A DNA stretch of 64,000 nucleotides from Companilactobacillus baiquanensis (GCF_003946605.1 NZ_RHOQ01000001.1:372001-436000); one strand, 5' to 3'. Shown: positions 9,069 through 18,784, counted from the stretch's first letter. Program-made: numbers and translations. The notes: generated by a model not told the origin, from the letters alone.

Positions 9069-10130
9069 CTATATATTTATGTTTTCATGTTGCTTGTTTT
9101 TAGAAAATTTAAACATTCTAGAAAAGATAACGAACACTTCAGATCTTACTAAATCTATCAGATAACAACCAAGCATTATTAAAATAACGGATAGAAAACC
9201 AAATAAATTTACTTTGACCAAATTATTCAAATCTGAAAAATAAAATCTACTCCATAGTTTAGGTAAAACAAAGATATTTTCAGTTATCAGATAAATGGCA
9301 AATACATGCTTAGCCAATTGATTAATTATTGAACTGTAATGGCTTTTCATACTTACAAAAATCAAAAACAAGCCAATTGAACAAATTAAAGCAAAAAATC
9401 CCGTATAAATATTAGTGTAACGATTTTTAGAAACTATAATATCAAAATACATCTTCCCATAAATGATGGATAAATTAACTAAAAACAAACCTATCCCAAT
9501 TAGGTAATTGATCTTATTAGATGTATCGACGAATCTTCTAATAAAAGTTCCAATAAGATAAGCAGTGATCAATATACCCAGACCTACCGATTCTGATGCC
9601 ACATTATTATTTATCAAAGGAAAGATACTGCATGAACCAATCAAAATGATCAACAAATAAACAAACCTTCGCTTAGTTAGATTCATGATTGCTTTATTTA
9701 TATACGGTATGAACAGCATCAATAAAATATAAGCTGTCACGAACCAATAATGATTAAAGATAAATGGTAGCAAAGATTTAAATAACCTAGAATCTTCTGT
9801 TAAAGACCAATTTTTAATTACAGCCATCATTAAAAATAAAAAACTATAAAAATAAAGCTGTAAATAAACATTTAATGCCTTCTTGAAAGTTTTTTCCTCA
9901 TTGTAATCATTTGCTCCCATATAAAATCCAGTGATCATTACAAATGCATAGACGCCAATGTCCCCTAATGGCAAATAAAACAAAGAATAAAATGCATTTG
10001 TTAATTGATTACTTGCTATCAAAGCATCGCTTCTCGGACCCTGCGCCCATAAACTGAAGTGGTGCAAGGTGATGAATAGCATACTTAATATACGTAATAG
10101 CTCAATATTAGAATTTCTCATCCGACTCAT
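9069..10130 (-). CDS. Acyltransferase 3 family integral membrane protein
   Basis: 353 residues with about ten hydrophobic segments. The N-terminal RNSNIELLRILSMLFITLHHF holds the conserved Arg and His of acyltransferase family 3, and FVMITGFYMG is the usual second motif. These enzymes O-acylate cell-surface polysaccharides or peptidoglycan using acetyl-CoA. There is no extracytoplasmic SGNH domain, unlike the OatA-like protein at 44-46 kb, so the two are not duplicates. The gene stands alone between terminators. The ribosome-binding site is poor (AAGGGG lies 17 bases from the ATG), so the start is uncertain. Substrate unknown. Confidence 0.85.
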   Translation of the reverse strand: MSRMRNSNIELLRILSMLFITLHHFSLWAQGPRSDALIASNQLTNAFYSLFYLPLGDIGVYAFVMITGFYMGANDYNEEKTFKKALNVYLQLYFYSFLFLMMAVIKNWSLTEDSRLFKSLLPFIFNHYWFVTAYILLMLFIPYINKAIMNLTKRRFVYLLIILIGSCSIFPLINNNVASESVGLGILITAYLIGTFIRRFVDTSNKINYLIGIGLFLVNLSIIYGKMYFDIIVSKNRYTNIYTGFFALICSIGLFLIFVSMKSHYSSIINQLAKHVFAIYLITENIFVLPKLWSRFYFSDLNNLVKVNLFGFLSVILIMLGCYLIDLVRSEVFVIFSRMFKFSKNKQHENINI

Positions 10131-10450
10131 TTAATCAAACCGACTTTCCCCTTATAGTTGGTTAATGAAAATATATATTAAATAATTTATCTTACTTTGC
10201 TTTTAAATTCCTCACTTGATTAAAGTAAAATGTAAAATTATCCTGTTATTAACATACCATATGAGATTAAATAATTATATATATAGTAAATATATAAAAA
10301 TCATGCTAGTTTTGTGTCAACACTTTGAATGTTTTTCCGATGTATAAAATTGCAGGATTTATTGCACAAAAATAAGCCTTTTATTGTCATGCTTAGGACA
10401 AATAATTGGTTCCATTCGTTTATATACAGAAAGTTAAATTATTTTAATAA
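10131..10450. other. 320-bp AT-rich intergenic region
   Basis: It holds no ORF I can support. It contains a plausible promoter for the acyltransferase (listed separately) and runs of A and T; the helicase gene ends at its right edge. I see no convincing terminator for the helicase and no structured RNA here. Confidence 0.6.
10291..10320 (-). promoter_or_regulatory. Probable promoter of the acyltransferase gene
   Basis: Reverse strand -35 TTGACA (10320-10315) is followed after 17-18 bases by TTATAT or TATATA (10297-10291). It would give a leader of about 150 bases before the ATG at 10130. Confidence 0.45.
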
Positions 10451-12802
10451 CTAAATCGAATTACTTTCCCAAAACCTATCAATCTCATCCTTCAACTGCG
10501 GCAATGAACGAATCTTCTGATAATTTTGCCAATGTGCTGGAAACAAATTCGTATAACGACTATTAGCGAATCTCTGATCTAACAATAAAATAATCCCAAC
10601 ATCGTGACTACTTCTGATCAATCTACCAGCGGCTTGTAAAACATTATTCATCCCCGGTAATTGATAAGCGTAAGCAAAACCTTTGCCGTTTTCTTGATCA
10701 TAATAATCACGGATCAAGTTATTTTCAGAACTCAACCCTGGAAGTCCAACGCTAACTATCCCTACTCCGATCAAACGATTCCCATCTAGATCAATTCCTT
10801 CAGAAAAAATCCCACCTAAAACGCAAAATCCGACCAATGTTTCTTTAGGATCAGACTTAAATTGATTTAAAAATTCTTCTCGCGCAATTCCATTCATTTC
10901 ATTTTCTTGCTCAATTATTTTGACTTCAGGGCAAGCATTCTCAAATACCTCTTCAATTTGTCTAAGATAACCATATGAAGGGAAAAAGAACATATAATTA
11001 CCTTTTTTGGCTTCAATTAATGTTTTTAAACTATCAACGATCGCTTTTTCACTATATTGACGCTTACTATACGTGGTCTGAATATATTGAGTTACCAAGA
11101 TATCTTGATTTTGAGCTGGAAAAGGTGAAGGCAAGCGATATGCCAGACTATTATCACTACCACTCAAAATATTTTGATAATAATCCATCGGCGTAAGTGT
11201 AGCTGAAAATAAAACTGCTCCTGATCCTAGTTTTAATGAATTATCCAAAAAGTCACTAGGATCAAGACATAATTGCTTAATGATCACCCTTTGCTTATCA
11301 ATTACGATCCTCGTACAGTAACTGTCATTAAATAAATTTCCAATTTTTACAAAAGTTAAACAATCAAAAAAGTAGTCTTGTACCGACTTAACCAGTTCCG
11401 ATGGCTTTTGCTTTTGCAACCATTCGGTGATAAATTCATCAAATTTACGCAAGACTTTTAAAATTTTTTCTGGTGCTTCTTCTGAGATATATTCGTCTTC
11501 ATCAAGTTCATCGGCTATTTGTTTAAAACAGCGACGAACTTTTTTTAATTGTTTTTGAAGATCCTCACTAGGTTGACTTTTATCAGGCTTAGCTAGTTTT
11601 AACAAATTACTGATTGGCTGATTTGAAATTTCTGCTGAATACATATCCCGGGAACGACTCACTAAATTATGAGCTTCATCGATCAAGAAAAAGTTCTCCG
11701 GATCACTTTCGGTGAAGAACCTTTGTAGATAGACTAAAGGATCGAATAAATAATTATAGTCACAAATTATCACATCGCAAAAAAGCGACGCATCTAAGGA
11801 AAATTCAAACGGATCAAGCATATGCTTTCGAGCATATTTTTCGATCACAGGTCTGGTCAATGTATCTTCATTTGTCAGCATGTCTTTTAAAGCTGGCTTT
11901 AATCGATCATAGTAACCTACCATATACGGATTATCTTCAGGCAATAGATCTTTTTCTTCAGGAAAACGAATTTGATCTTTTGCTGTCAAAGTAACGCATT
12001 TTAAATGTAGTCCTTGTTTCTCCATTAATTCGATAGCTTCTTCAGCAACATGTCTGGTACTTTGTTTAGCTGTCAGATAGAATAATCGCTCAATCAAATC
12101 TTCACCCATTGCTTTTAAAGATGGAAATATTGTTGAGATGGTTTTACCAGTTCCTGTTGGAGCCTCCACGAAAAGTCTTTTTTGTAAATAAATAGTTTTA
12201 TAAACTGCCCCGGCTAATTCATGCTGCCCACTACGAAACTCAGGAAATGGGAAAGATAATTGTTTGATCGACTTATTTCTCGTCTTACGCAGGTCGGCTC
12301 TTAATTTAAGCCAATATTCGTATTCAGATATTAGATCATTGAAAAACTTTGTTAATTGAGACTTAGTAAAAACCTGTTTTACTTTAGTTACTTTTTCGGT
12401 AGTAACTTGAAAGTATGTTAATTGCAAAGTAACTTCATCATAAGCTTCATCCTGCAATAATAAATATCCATAAACCTTAACTTGTCCCCAGTACAAATCA
12501 TTGGTATTCTCCGACAGATCCTCATATGCTTGATCTGAAGTCTTTATCTCTTCGATCAATGCAGCATTATCTGTCATCGAAATTCCATCTGCACGTCCGG
12601 AAATGACATAATCCTGACCATTCATCGTAACTGTCTTCTTTAAGTAAACTTCACTTTCATAGTCAGTCGATCTATGGCTTTGAATTTGCCGATGTATCCT
12701 GGCACCGGCTAAGGCAGTATTTTGGCTGTTCTTATTTTCAACCAGGTCACCTTTTTTCAAAACAAATTCAACCAACTGCCTAATTCCAATCTTCGTTGCC
12801 AT
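10451..12802 (-). CDS. Cas4/RecB-like nuclease fused to a DinG/XPD-type helicase
   Basis: 783 residues from the ATG at 12802, which has AGAGGAG five bases upstream; a TTG further upstream is less likely. The N-terminal 180 residues look like a PD-(D/E)XK nuclease: Asp72 (GRADG), Glu85-x-Lys87 (EEIKT) and a Q-x3-Y motif (QVKVY, Gln107, Tyr111). The helicase part has Walker A EAPTGTGKT (213-221), a DEAH box (375-378) and motif VI AAGRLIRS. Rad3-related helicases of this layout normally carry four Fe-S cysteines; at those places I read Arg279, Leu286, Asn291 and Asp330. It probably acts on damaged or structured DNA. Confidence 0.88.
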   Translation of the reverse strand: MATKIGIRQLVEFVLKKGDLVENKNSQNTALAGARIHRQIQSHRSTDYESEVYLKKTVTMNGQDYVISGRADGISMTDNAALIEEIKTSDQAYEDLSENTNDLYWGQVKVYGYLLLQDEAYDEVTLQLTYFQVTTEKVTKVKQVFTKSQLTKFFNDLISEYEYWLKLRADLRKTRNKSIKQLSFPFPEFRSGQHELAGAVYKTIYLQKRLFVEAPTGTGKTISTIFPSLKAMGEDLIERLFYLTAKQSTRHVAEEAIELMEKQGLHLKCVTLTAKDQIRFPEEKDLLPEDNPYMVGYYDRLKPALKDMLTNEDTLTRPVIEKYARKHMLDPFEFSLDASLFCDVIICDYNYLFDPLVYLQRFFTESDPENFFLIDEAHNLVSRSRDMYSAEISNQPISNLLKLAKPDKSQPSEDLQKQLKKVRRCFKQIADELDEDEYISEEAPEKILKVLRKFDEFITEWLQKQKPSELVKSVQDYFFDCLTFVKIGNLFNDSYCTRIVIDKQRVIIKQLCLDPSDFLDNSLKLGSGAVLFSATLTPMDYYQNILSGSDNSLAYRLPSPFPAQNQDILVTQYIQTTYSKRQYSEKAIVDSLKTLIEAKKGNYMFFFPSYGYLRQIEEVFENACPEVKIIEQENEMNGIAREEFLNQFKSDPKETLVGFCVLGGIFSEGIDLDGNRLIGVGIVSVGLPGLSSENNLIRDYYDQENGKGFAYAYQLPGMNNVLQAAGRLIRSSHDVGIILLLDQRFANSRYTNLFPAHWQNYQKIRSLPQLKDEIDRFWESNSI

Positions 12803-12863
12803 AAAAACTCCTCTTTTTAAATCAATCAATTCCAATTATAAAACACACGTTCGTAATTGTCTT

Positions 12864-12896
12864 CAAAAAAGAGGACATGGCTTTTGTCATATCCTC
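12864..12896 (-). terminator. Minus-strand intrinsic terminator upstream of the hemolysin III gene
   Basis: Reverse strand GAGGATATG (12896-12888) pairs with CATGTCCTC (12879-12871), with one G-U, followed by six U. The same hairpin has a mismatch on the plus strand and no U-run, so it works for minus-strand transcripts. The only minus-strand operon that can reach it is dfrA-thyA, after running antisense through the whole plus-strand gene at 12953-13609. Confidence 0.65.
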
Positions 12897-12913
12897 ATAA
12901 TCTTTTTGTGTAT

Positions 12914-12919
12914 TATAAT
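12914..12919 (+). promoter_or_regulatory. -10 element of the hemolysin III gene
   Basis: A perfect TATAAT lies 33 bases before the TTG start. No good -35 stands 17 bases upstream (atcctc), so the strength of this promoter is uncertain. Confidence 0.45.
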
Positions 12920-12952
12920 GTAATTAAATAACCTGAAAGTCGAGATCTTAAA

Positions 12953-13609
12953 TTGAATAAAATTAAGAAAACCTTTTCCAGAAGGTATCTAATAACCAAT
13001 GAGATTTTTAGTGCGATAACTCATGGAATAGGTATAATTTTAGCTATTATAGGTGCTGTATTTCTACTGATCAAAGGATTTAAAAGTGGCGATCCCCTAA
13101 CAATAACTGCCTATTTCATTTATGCATTTACCCTGTTCTTCTTATACTTGAGCTCAACTTTATTTCATAGTCTGTACTTCACTAAAGCACAGCGAGTATT
13201 TCAAATATTTGACCACAGTTCCATTTTTTTACTAATTGCTGGTACGTATACTCCATACTGCTTACTTGCTCTTAGAGGTTCAGCATTTGGGATCGTTATA
13301 TTATCAGCCATTTGGTTATTAGCCATTTTTGGAATTTTATATAAAATATTTAACGTAGGTAAATTCAAATACTTTGAAACACTTCTTTATGTTTTGATGG
13401 GTTGGGCTATCATCGTAGCCATGAAACCACTCTATCAATCAATTGGATCAACTGGTGTTTGGCTACTAGTATTTGGTGGTATCGCCTTCACATTAGGTGC
13501 AGGTGTATATCTGATCAAAAATCTCAAATACGTTCACGTTATCTGGCACGTCTTTGTGATGATCGGTACAGCATTAATGTATTTTTCAGTTTACTTATAT
13601 GTACATTAA
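12953..13609 (+). CDS. trhA: Hemolysin III / TrhA family membrane protein
   Basis: 218 residues with seven hydrophobic segments, as in the HlyIII/PAQR family. Conserved features seen: EIFSAITHGIG near the start, SSTLFHSLYF near 68, DHSSIFLLIAGTYTP near 87-101 and HVIWHVFVMIG near 194, with the His and Asp residues that coordinate metal in this family. The physiological role is likely membrane homeostasis rather than haemolysis. The start is a TTG at 12953, with no in-frame ATG nearby and a weak ribosome-binding site. The stop overlaps the convergent dfrA stop by four bases. Confidence 0.88.
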   Translation: MNKIKKTFSRRYLITNEIFSAITHGIGIILAIIGAVFLLIKGFKSGDPLTITAYFIYAFTLFFLYLSSTLFHSLYFTKAQRVFQIFDHSSIFLLIAGTYTPYCLLALRGSAFGIVILSAIWLLAIFGILYKIFNVGKFKYFETLLYVLMGWAIIVAMKPLYQSIGSTGVWLLVFGGIAFTLGAGVYLIKNLKYVHVIWHVFVMIGTALMYFSVYLYVH

Positions 13610-14094
13610 TTTCTTTGATAAGTTTCGAAGGTATATGGATAGATATTTTTCTCATCCACAATACCTTCTTTTTTTTCGGTTAAAGTAAATTTACTATAAT
13701 CTAAATCGATCATTTTAACATCGCCAGTAAATTCATGATTGATCCTAGTTACATAGAGTCGATCGACAACATCTTTAAATTCTTCAAAGACTTTACTGCC
13801 ACCAATAACAACAACTTCAGATTTCATATTAGCGTGATTTTTCAAATCACCATAACTATTTATTAAAATAGCCGGTTTAGCTACCTGATAATCAGGATTT
13901 CTAGACATAACAATATTTAATCGTTTTGGCAGTGGTCCATTAGGAAAGCTCTCATAAGTTTTTCGTCCCATTACAATCGTTTTTCCAATAGTCAGTTCTT
14001 TAAAACGTTTCATATCGTTGGGCAGACTCCAAGGCAATTTACCTTTATAGCCAATTACGTGATTTTTATCTTCCGCCCATAAAAAACTAATCAT
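13606..14094 (-). CDS. dfrA: Dihydrofolate reductase
   Basis: 162 residues, the normal size. It reduces dihydrofolate to tetrahydrofolate with NADPH, replenishing the cofactor consumed by thymidylate synthase next door. Motifs: WAEDKNHVIGYKGKLPW with the substrate-binding acid near residue 27 (PNDMKRFKE), IVMGRKTYESFP and VVIGGSKVFEEF. It follows thyA by 12 bases, a standard pair. The last 25 codons also encode, on the opposite strand, an intrinsic terminator for the convergent hemolysin III gene. Confidence 0.97.
   Translation of the reverse strand: MISFLWAEDKNHVIGYKGKLPWSLPNDMKRFKELTIGKTIVMGRKTYESFPNGPLPKRLNIVMSRNPDYQVAKPAILINSYGDLKNHANMKSEVVVIGGSKVFEEFKDVVDRLYVTRINHEFTGDVKMIDLDYSKFTLTEKKEGIVDEKNIYPYTFETYQRN
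13627..13676 (+). terminator. Hemolysin III gene terminator, inside dfrA
   Basis: Plus strand GAAGGTAT (13627-13634) pairs with ATACCTTC (13661-13668), and inside it TGGAT pairs with ATCCA. Eight U follow directly (13669-13676). It starts 17 bases past the plus-strand stop and lies wholly within the dfrA C-terminal coding region. Confidence 0.8.
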
Positions 14095-14106
14095 TAAATC
14101 ACTCCT

Positions 14107-15057
14107 TTAAACAGCAACTGGTGCCTTAATCGCTGGTGCTGGGTCATAACCATTTAATTTAATATCTTTAGTATCAAGTTCAAATATGCTTTTATCAGAA
14201 GTAATTTCTAGTTTTGGACCAAGTTGTGGTTTTCTAGATAATTGCAATTCAACTTGTTCAATGTGATTGGAATAAATATGTGCATCCCCAAGTGTATGAA
14301 TAAACTCACCGACTTCTAAATTAGTTTCACGAGCAATTAAGTGTGTTAATAATGCATAACTTGCAATATTAAAGGGAACACCTAAAAACAGATCCCCACT
14401 TCTTTGATAGAGTTGACATGACAACTTACCATCGTTCACATAAAACTGAAATAGTGTATGACATGGAGGAAGTGCCATTGTTGGTACATCTTCTGGATTC
14501 CAAGCACTGACGATCAAACGACGTGAATCAGGATTCTTTTTGATTTGATCAATAACATTTTTGATCTGATCAATAAAACCGCCATCACGAGTTTGCCAAT
14601 GACGCCATTGTGCACCATAAACAAAACCTAAATCTCCATATTTATTAGCAAAATTATCATCATTTAAAATTTTTTCATCAAAAGCTTTTTTTTCAATTTT
14701 ATAATCTTTAGCAAAGTCATCATCAATTAAACTGCGACGACCAAAATCAGTCATATCAGGACCAGTATAATCAGAACTTTCAATATATTTTTTAAAAGCC
14801 CATTCATCCCAAATATGATTTTTATGCTCTAACAAAAATCTAATATTAGTATCTCCATGTAAAAACCAGAGTAATTCACTTTTTATTAAACCAAAAGGAA
14901 TTTTCTTAGTGGTTAGTATTGGAAATGACTTTTGTAGATCAAATCTCATTTGGTAACCAAAAGTACTGATTGTACCAGTACCGGTACGATCAGATTTCTT
15001 ATGTCCATTTTCTAAAACATATTTCAACAAATTTAAATATTGTTGCTCGTTGTCCAT
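14107..15057 (-). CDS. thyA: Thymidylate synthase
   Basis: 316 residues from the ATG at 15055-15057 ([11 protein letters not shown]), with TAGGAGA seven bases upstream; a TTG six codons earlier is rejected. It methylates dUMP to dTMP using methylene-tetrahydrofolate. The catalytic Cys is in [12 protein letters not shown], the nucleotide-binding SRRL and [12 protein letters not shown] motifs are present, and the start carries the RTGTGT loop Arg. The extra segment at about 85-140 (from [11 protein letters not shown] on) is the insert that makes the L. casei-type enzyme 316 residues long. Confidence 0.97.
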   Translation of the reverse strand: MDNEQQYLNLLKYVLENGHKKSDRTGTGTISTFGYQMRFDLQKSFPILTTKKIPFGLIKSELLWFLHGDTNIRFLLEHKNHIWDEWAFKKYIESSDYTGPDMTDFGRRSLIDDDFAKDYKIEKKAFDEKILNDDNFANKYGDLGFVYGAQWRHWQTRDGGFIDQIKNVIDQIKKNPDSRRLIVSAWNPEDVPTMALPPCHTLFQFYVNDGKLSCQLYQRSGDLFLGVPFNIASYALLTHLIARETNLEVGEFIHTLGDAHIYSNHIEQVELQLSRKPQLGPKLEITSDKSIFELDTKDIKLNGYDPAPAIKAPVAV

Positions 15058-15067
15058 CAGTCTTCTC

Positions 15068-16957
15068 CTAGGCAAATTGTCCTAAATATTCCCAACGTTC
15101 CATCAATTTATCTGCTTCAGCATTTTTCTCATCTAATTGACGTTGAAAGTCCATTAATTTTTGGTAATCATTGCTGTCATCATTTAATTGATTCTTCAAA
15201 GCAGTGATTTCATCATCTAGTTTTTCAATTTTTGGCTCTAATTTATCGAATTCTACTTGTTCAGAGTAAGTTAATTTAGTCTTTTCAGCTGGTTTTTTCT
15301 CTTCATGTTCAGCTTTTTCTTCATTTTTCTTTTCTTTAACTTCTTGATGCTTTTCTTGACTCATTTTTTCAACGTAATTGGAATATGAGTCGTAGCTTTC
15401 TTGGATCTTACCGTTACCCTTAAAAATCAATAGTTTATCGGCTACTTTATCTAGGAAGTAACGATCATGTGATACTGCCATTACTGTTCCCTTAAAGTTC
15501 TCTAAATAATCTTCAAGAATAGTTAAAGTTCCAATATCCAAATTATTAGTTGGTTCATCAAGTAGTAAAACATTAGGTTGTCTGATTAAAATAGCTAAAA
15601 GATATAGACGTCTCTTCTCGCCACCAGATAATTCTCTAATGTAGGCTCCTTGCATTTTATGGTCAAACATAAAGGTATCTAACAATTGTGAAGCAGACAT
15701 TGATTCGCCATCAGAATTTCTTACACCTTGTCCAATACCTTCTAGATATCTGATAACCCGCTTTTCTGGATCCATATCTTCAGTATATTGTGTGTAATAT
15801 CCAATCTTAACCGTTTGACCAGTTTTGATCTCACCAGAATCTAAAGGAATCTTTTTAACAATAGTATTCAAAAAGGTTGTCTTACCAGAACCATTAGCAC
15901 CAGTTATTCCAATTCGATCTCCTCTTGTGACCAAATAACTAAAGTCATTGATGATCACTTGGTTATCAAACTTCAAATTGGCATCTTTTATATCAAACAC
16001 ATCATTACCTAATCTTTGTTGGGCAATGTCAATTGTCATATCCATTTTAGCTTCTGGTTTATTACTAAGATCATCTTTCAAGTCTTGAAAACGATCTTTT
16101 CTAGCTTGTTGTTTAGTTCCACGAGCTTTTACACCTGCACGCATCCATTCCAATTCTTTTTTGAACATCTGCGTTTTATGATGTTGCTCAGAATTATAAA
16201 TTTCTTCATTAATTGCTTTTTGTTGGAGATATTTTTCGTAATTACCAGAATATTCAGTAATATTTTGATTCTCTAATTCAAGAATTCTTGTTGAAACTTT
16301 ATTTAAGAAGTAACGATCATGGGTTACAAACAGAACAGAGCCACGATACTTATTTAAGTAACCTTCTAACCAATCGATTGCTTCATAATCCAAGTGGTTA
16401 GTTGGCTCATCTAGGATAAGTAGATCAGAATCAGCAATTAAGGCTTGTGCTAAAGCTACACGTCTTTGTTGACCACCTGACAACTCTTTAACTAATTTAT
16501 CCAGTTCAGTAATTCCCAGTTTATTTAAAATAGATTTAACATCTGATTCCATTTGCCAAGCTTCAGCAGCATTCATTTTTTCCTGTAATTTAAAGAATTC
16601 ATCTTGAATTTTTTTATCAGTTGAATTGTTATTGAATTGTGTCAATGATTTTTCATATTGACGGATCAATTGAAACTGTTCGCCATTACTAGCAAAAACA
16701 GCATCAATGACCGAAAGATCCTCATCTAATTCAGGTTGCTGTCTTAGATAAGTAATTTTATAATCCTTGGGCATTTCCATTTCAATGGTATTTAATTCAT
16801 TATTATCAACTATCCCATCCAAAAGGGTAGTTTTACCAGCACCATTTAATCCAAGCAGTCCAATTCGGTCGCCTTCATTAATTGTAAATGTCACATCTGT
16901 AAAAAGCGTTCTTTCTCCAAAAGATTTGGAGGCATTAGATATATTTAAAGTTTTCAA
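15068..16957 (-). CDS. ABC-F family ATPase (Uup-like)
   Basis: 629 residues from a TTG at 16955-16957, giving the family-like start (M)[13 protein letters not shown] and having GGTGA five bases upstream; GTG codons four and three codons earlier are alternatives. Two ABC cassettes have Walker A motifs [11 protein letters not shown] and [11 protein letters not shown], signatures ELSGGQQRR and ELSGGEKRR, and Walker [13 protein letters not shown] and [11 protein letters not shown]. An inter-domain linker and a highly charged C-terminal coiled coil (about 535-629) suggest the Uup subgroup, which acts on ribosomes or DNA structures. There are no membrane segments, so it is not a transporter. Confidence 0.9.
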   Translation of the reverse strand: MKTLNISNASKSFGERTLFTDVTFTINEGDRIGLLGLNGAGKTTLLDGIVDNNELNTIEMEMPKDYKITYLRQQPELDEDLSVIDAVFASNGEQFQLIRQYEKSLTQFNNNSTDKKIQDEFFKLQEKMNAAEAWQMESDVKSILNKLGITELDKLVKELSGGQQRRVALAQALIADSDLLILDEPTNHLDYEAIDWLEGYLNKYRGSVLFVTHDRYFLNKVSTRILELENQNITEYSGNYEKYLQQKAINEEIYNSEQHHKTQMFKKELEWMRAGVKARGTKQQARKDRFQDLKDDLSNKPEAKMDMTIDIAQQRLGNDVFDIKDANLKFDNQVIINDFSYLVTRGDRIGITGANGSGKTTFLNTIVKKIPLDSGEIKTGQTVKIGYYTQYTEDMDPEKRVIRYLEGIGQGVRNSDGESMSASQLLDTFMFDHKMQGAYIRELSGGEKRRLYLLAILIRQPNVLLLDEPTNNLDIGTLTILEDYLENFKGTVMAVSHDRYFLDKVADKLLIFKGNGKIQESYDSYSNYVEKMSQEKHQEVKEKKNEEKAEHEEKKPAEKTKLTYSEQVEFDKLEPKIEKLDDEITALKNQLNDDSNDYQKLMDFQRQLDEKNAEADKLMERWEYLGQFA

Positions 16958-17012
16958 ATAAGTCACCACATATTTTTTTAATTACTTAATATTTTAGACG
17001 AACATAACCATT

Positions 17013-17050
17013 AAAAAAAGAGATTAGGCTAAATTAGCCCAACCTCTTAA
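17013..17050 (-). terminator. Terminator after the 154-aa hypothetical gene
   Basis: Reverse strand AAGAGGTTGGGCTAA pairs with TTAGCCTAATCTCTT with a few G-U or mismatched positions, followed by a run of seven U. Confidence 0.7.
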
Positions 17051-17053
17051 ATA

Positions 17054-17518
17054 TTACAATTGATTTCTGTACAAATCGAATACTGTATGTGCAGGGTCAA
17101 TTGTTAAGTAGAGATTACCATTCTTCTTTGAAATAGCTGATGATTGATAAATGTTATCTAATCCGTCAGCATCCTTCTTCTTGAATGGGAAGTAAATTTG
17201 TAGTGGATCTTTGTCTTCGTCATCTTCAAAAACAAGATCACATTTTTCAATATCTTGATACTTCATGATACGATTGAACATTCCATCGGCCATAGCAGCT
17301 GTTGAAACATCAGCGTCTTTAATATAGTCAGCATCTGGAAGAATTTCAATTCTAAAGCGCTTGCATGGATGGATCTCTTGCATTCTGCCTCCTGAAATAC
17401 GTCCATAACTAGTTGTAACTCGACTTAGCCAAACATCGCTCATTTCACTATGACTTACTGTCCAAGTATCATCGTTTCTAAAATAGAACTTCAATTCTTT
17501 AAATACATGCTTTGACAT
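17054..17518 (-). CDS. Conserved-looking hypothetical cytoplasmic protein
   Basis: 154 residues, acidic, without signal peptide or membrane segment. I do not recognise the family. Visible traits: an N-terminal stretch FKELKFYFRNDDTWTVSHSE, a PCKRFRIEILPDADYI segment near residue 51, a DDEDKDPLQIYFPF acidic patch near 100, and a C-terminal NGNLYLTIDPAHTVFDLYRN. It has its own terminator and sits between cca and the ABC-F gene on the same strand. The ATG at 17518 has a good AAAGGGTG site. It may be a Lactobacillales-restricted family; this is inference. Confidence 0.75.
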   Translation of the reverse strand: MSKHVFKELKFYFRNDDTWTVSHSEMSDVWLSRVTTSYGRISGGRMQEIHPCKRFRIEILPDADYIKDADVSTAAMADGMFNRIMKYQDIEKCDLVFEDDEDKDPLQIYFPFKKKDADGLDNIYQSSAISKKNGNLYLTIDPAHTVFDLYRNQL

Positions 17519-17563
17519 ATTATCACCCTTTCAATACTTTATTAACTTAATGATACCACAGCA

Positions 17564-18766
17564 TTAACGATTGCTTAACACATAACTTTTTAATTCATCA
17601 AAATTATTGGAAACGTTTTCTTCAACGACTGATTTCTCAACATTTTTAAGGATCTTTCCAATTTCTGGACCAGGTTTTATATTTAATATTTTGATTAAAT
17701 CATTACCAGTAATTGCTAAATCATGACTTGATCTGATGGGTATTTTCTCAATAATTTTTGAGAGTTGATTATAATTAATTTCAATATTGAATAATTGACA
17801 TAACTTAACTGTTCTTTCAAAGTTATCTACACCTAAATTATAGATCTCCCAGACAGAAAATTTTTGATCAGCAAATAATACCAGCATCTCATAAATTTGC
17901 AAACTAACTTCCCGAGTTTTATTGGACACTTTCCAAACTCTTAAAAGTTTATTTAGTTCTGAGTCGGATAATTTTAAAATAAACCCGATTGCTGCCCACA
18001 CCGAATCTTCATCTTGAAATTTAATAGGATTTAGATTGGTCAATTTGTCTAACTCTGATCCATGCTGCTTCATTCCGGGAGCATAGTCACAAAGTTTAAA
18101 GCTCAAAAAATTAGCAAATCCCTTTTGCCAAGCTTGACCTAACATCATTTTAATGAATTCTTCACGTGTTCTTTCAACAGCAATTTTTTCTAACAAGTGA
18201 GCATTAACTGAAATTGCTTCAGCTGTTTTGGTTTCAATTTTAAAATCCAGCTGAGATTGAAATCTGACCGCACGCATCATTCTCAAGGCATCTTCATGAA
18301 ATCGCTCTTCAGCTTTACCTACGGCGCGAATCAAGTGGTTATCAAGGTCTTTTAATCCATCAAACTTATCGATCACATCACCATTTCGATCCAATGCTAG
18401 TGCATTAATAGTAAAGTCACGACGTTTCAAATCATCTTCTAATGAGCGCACAAATGTAACTTGGTCAGGTCGTCTATAATCTTGATAGCCTGACTCAGTC
18501 CTAAATGTAGTAATTTCATAAGATGAACCGTTAAATAACACCGTCACAGTTCCATGTTGAATACCTGTATCAACGGTATGTTTAAATATCTCTTTTATTT
18601 CTTCAGGATAAGCACTAGTAGCAATATCCACATCATGGATCGGTAAGCCTAGAATATGGTCGCGTACACTTCCACCTACAAAATAAGCCTCATATCCGGC
18701 CTGTTCAATTTCTTTTAAAACCGGCAGAGCTCGTTTAAAGTCTGCGGGAAGTTCTCTCATACGCAT
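17564..18766 (-). CDS. cca: CCA-adding tRNA nucleotidyltransferase
   Basis: 400 residues. It adds or repairs the 3' CCA of tRNAs. The class II nucleotidyltransferase head shows GGSVRDHILGLP (about 31-42) and the metal-binding DVDIATSA (about 45-52), then the RRDFTINALA motif (about 114), followed by the helical neck, body and tail. The first ATG (18766) has GGTGAGG seven bases upstream. It lies 18 bases after the TPR protein gene in the same orientation. Confidence 0.96.
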   Translation of the reverse strand: MRMRELPADFKRALPVLKEIEQAGYEAYFVGGSVRDHILGLPIHDVDIATSAYPEEIKEIFKHTVDTGIQHGTVTVLFNGSSYEITTFRTESGYQDYRRPDQVTFVRSLEDDLKRRDFTINALALDRNGDVIDKFDGLKDLDNHLIRAVGKAEERFHEDALRMMRAVRFQSQLDFKIETKTAEAISVNAHLLEKIAVERTREEFIKMMLGQAWQKGFANFLSFKLCDYAPGMKQHGSELDKLTNLNPIKFQDEDSVWAAIGFILKLSDSELNKLLRVWKVSNKTREVSLQIYEMLVLFADQKFSVWEIYNLGVDNFERTVKLCQLFNIEINYNQLSKIIEKIPIRSSHDLAITGNDLIKILNIKPGPEIGKILKNVEKSVVEENVSNNFDELKSYVLSNR

Positions 18767-18784
18767 AAAAATACCTCACCTTTT

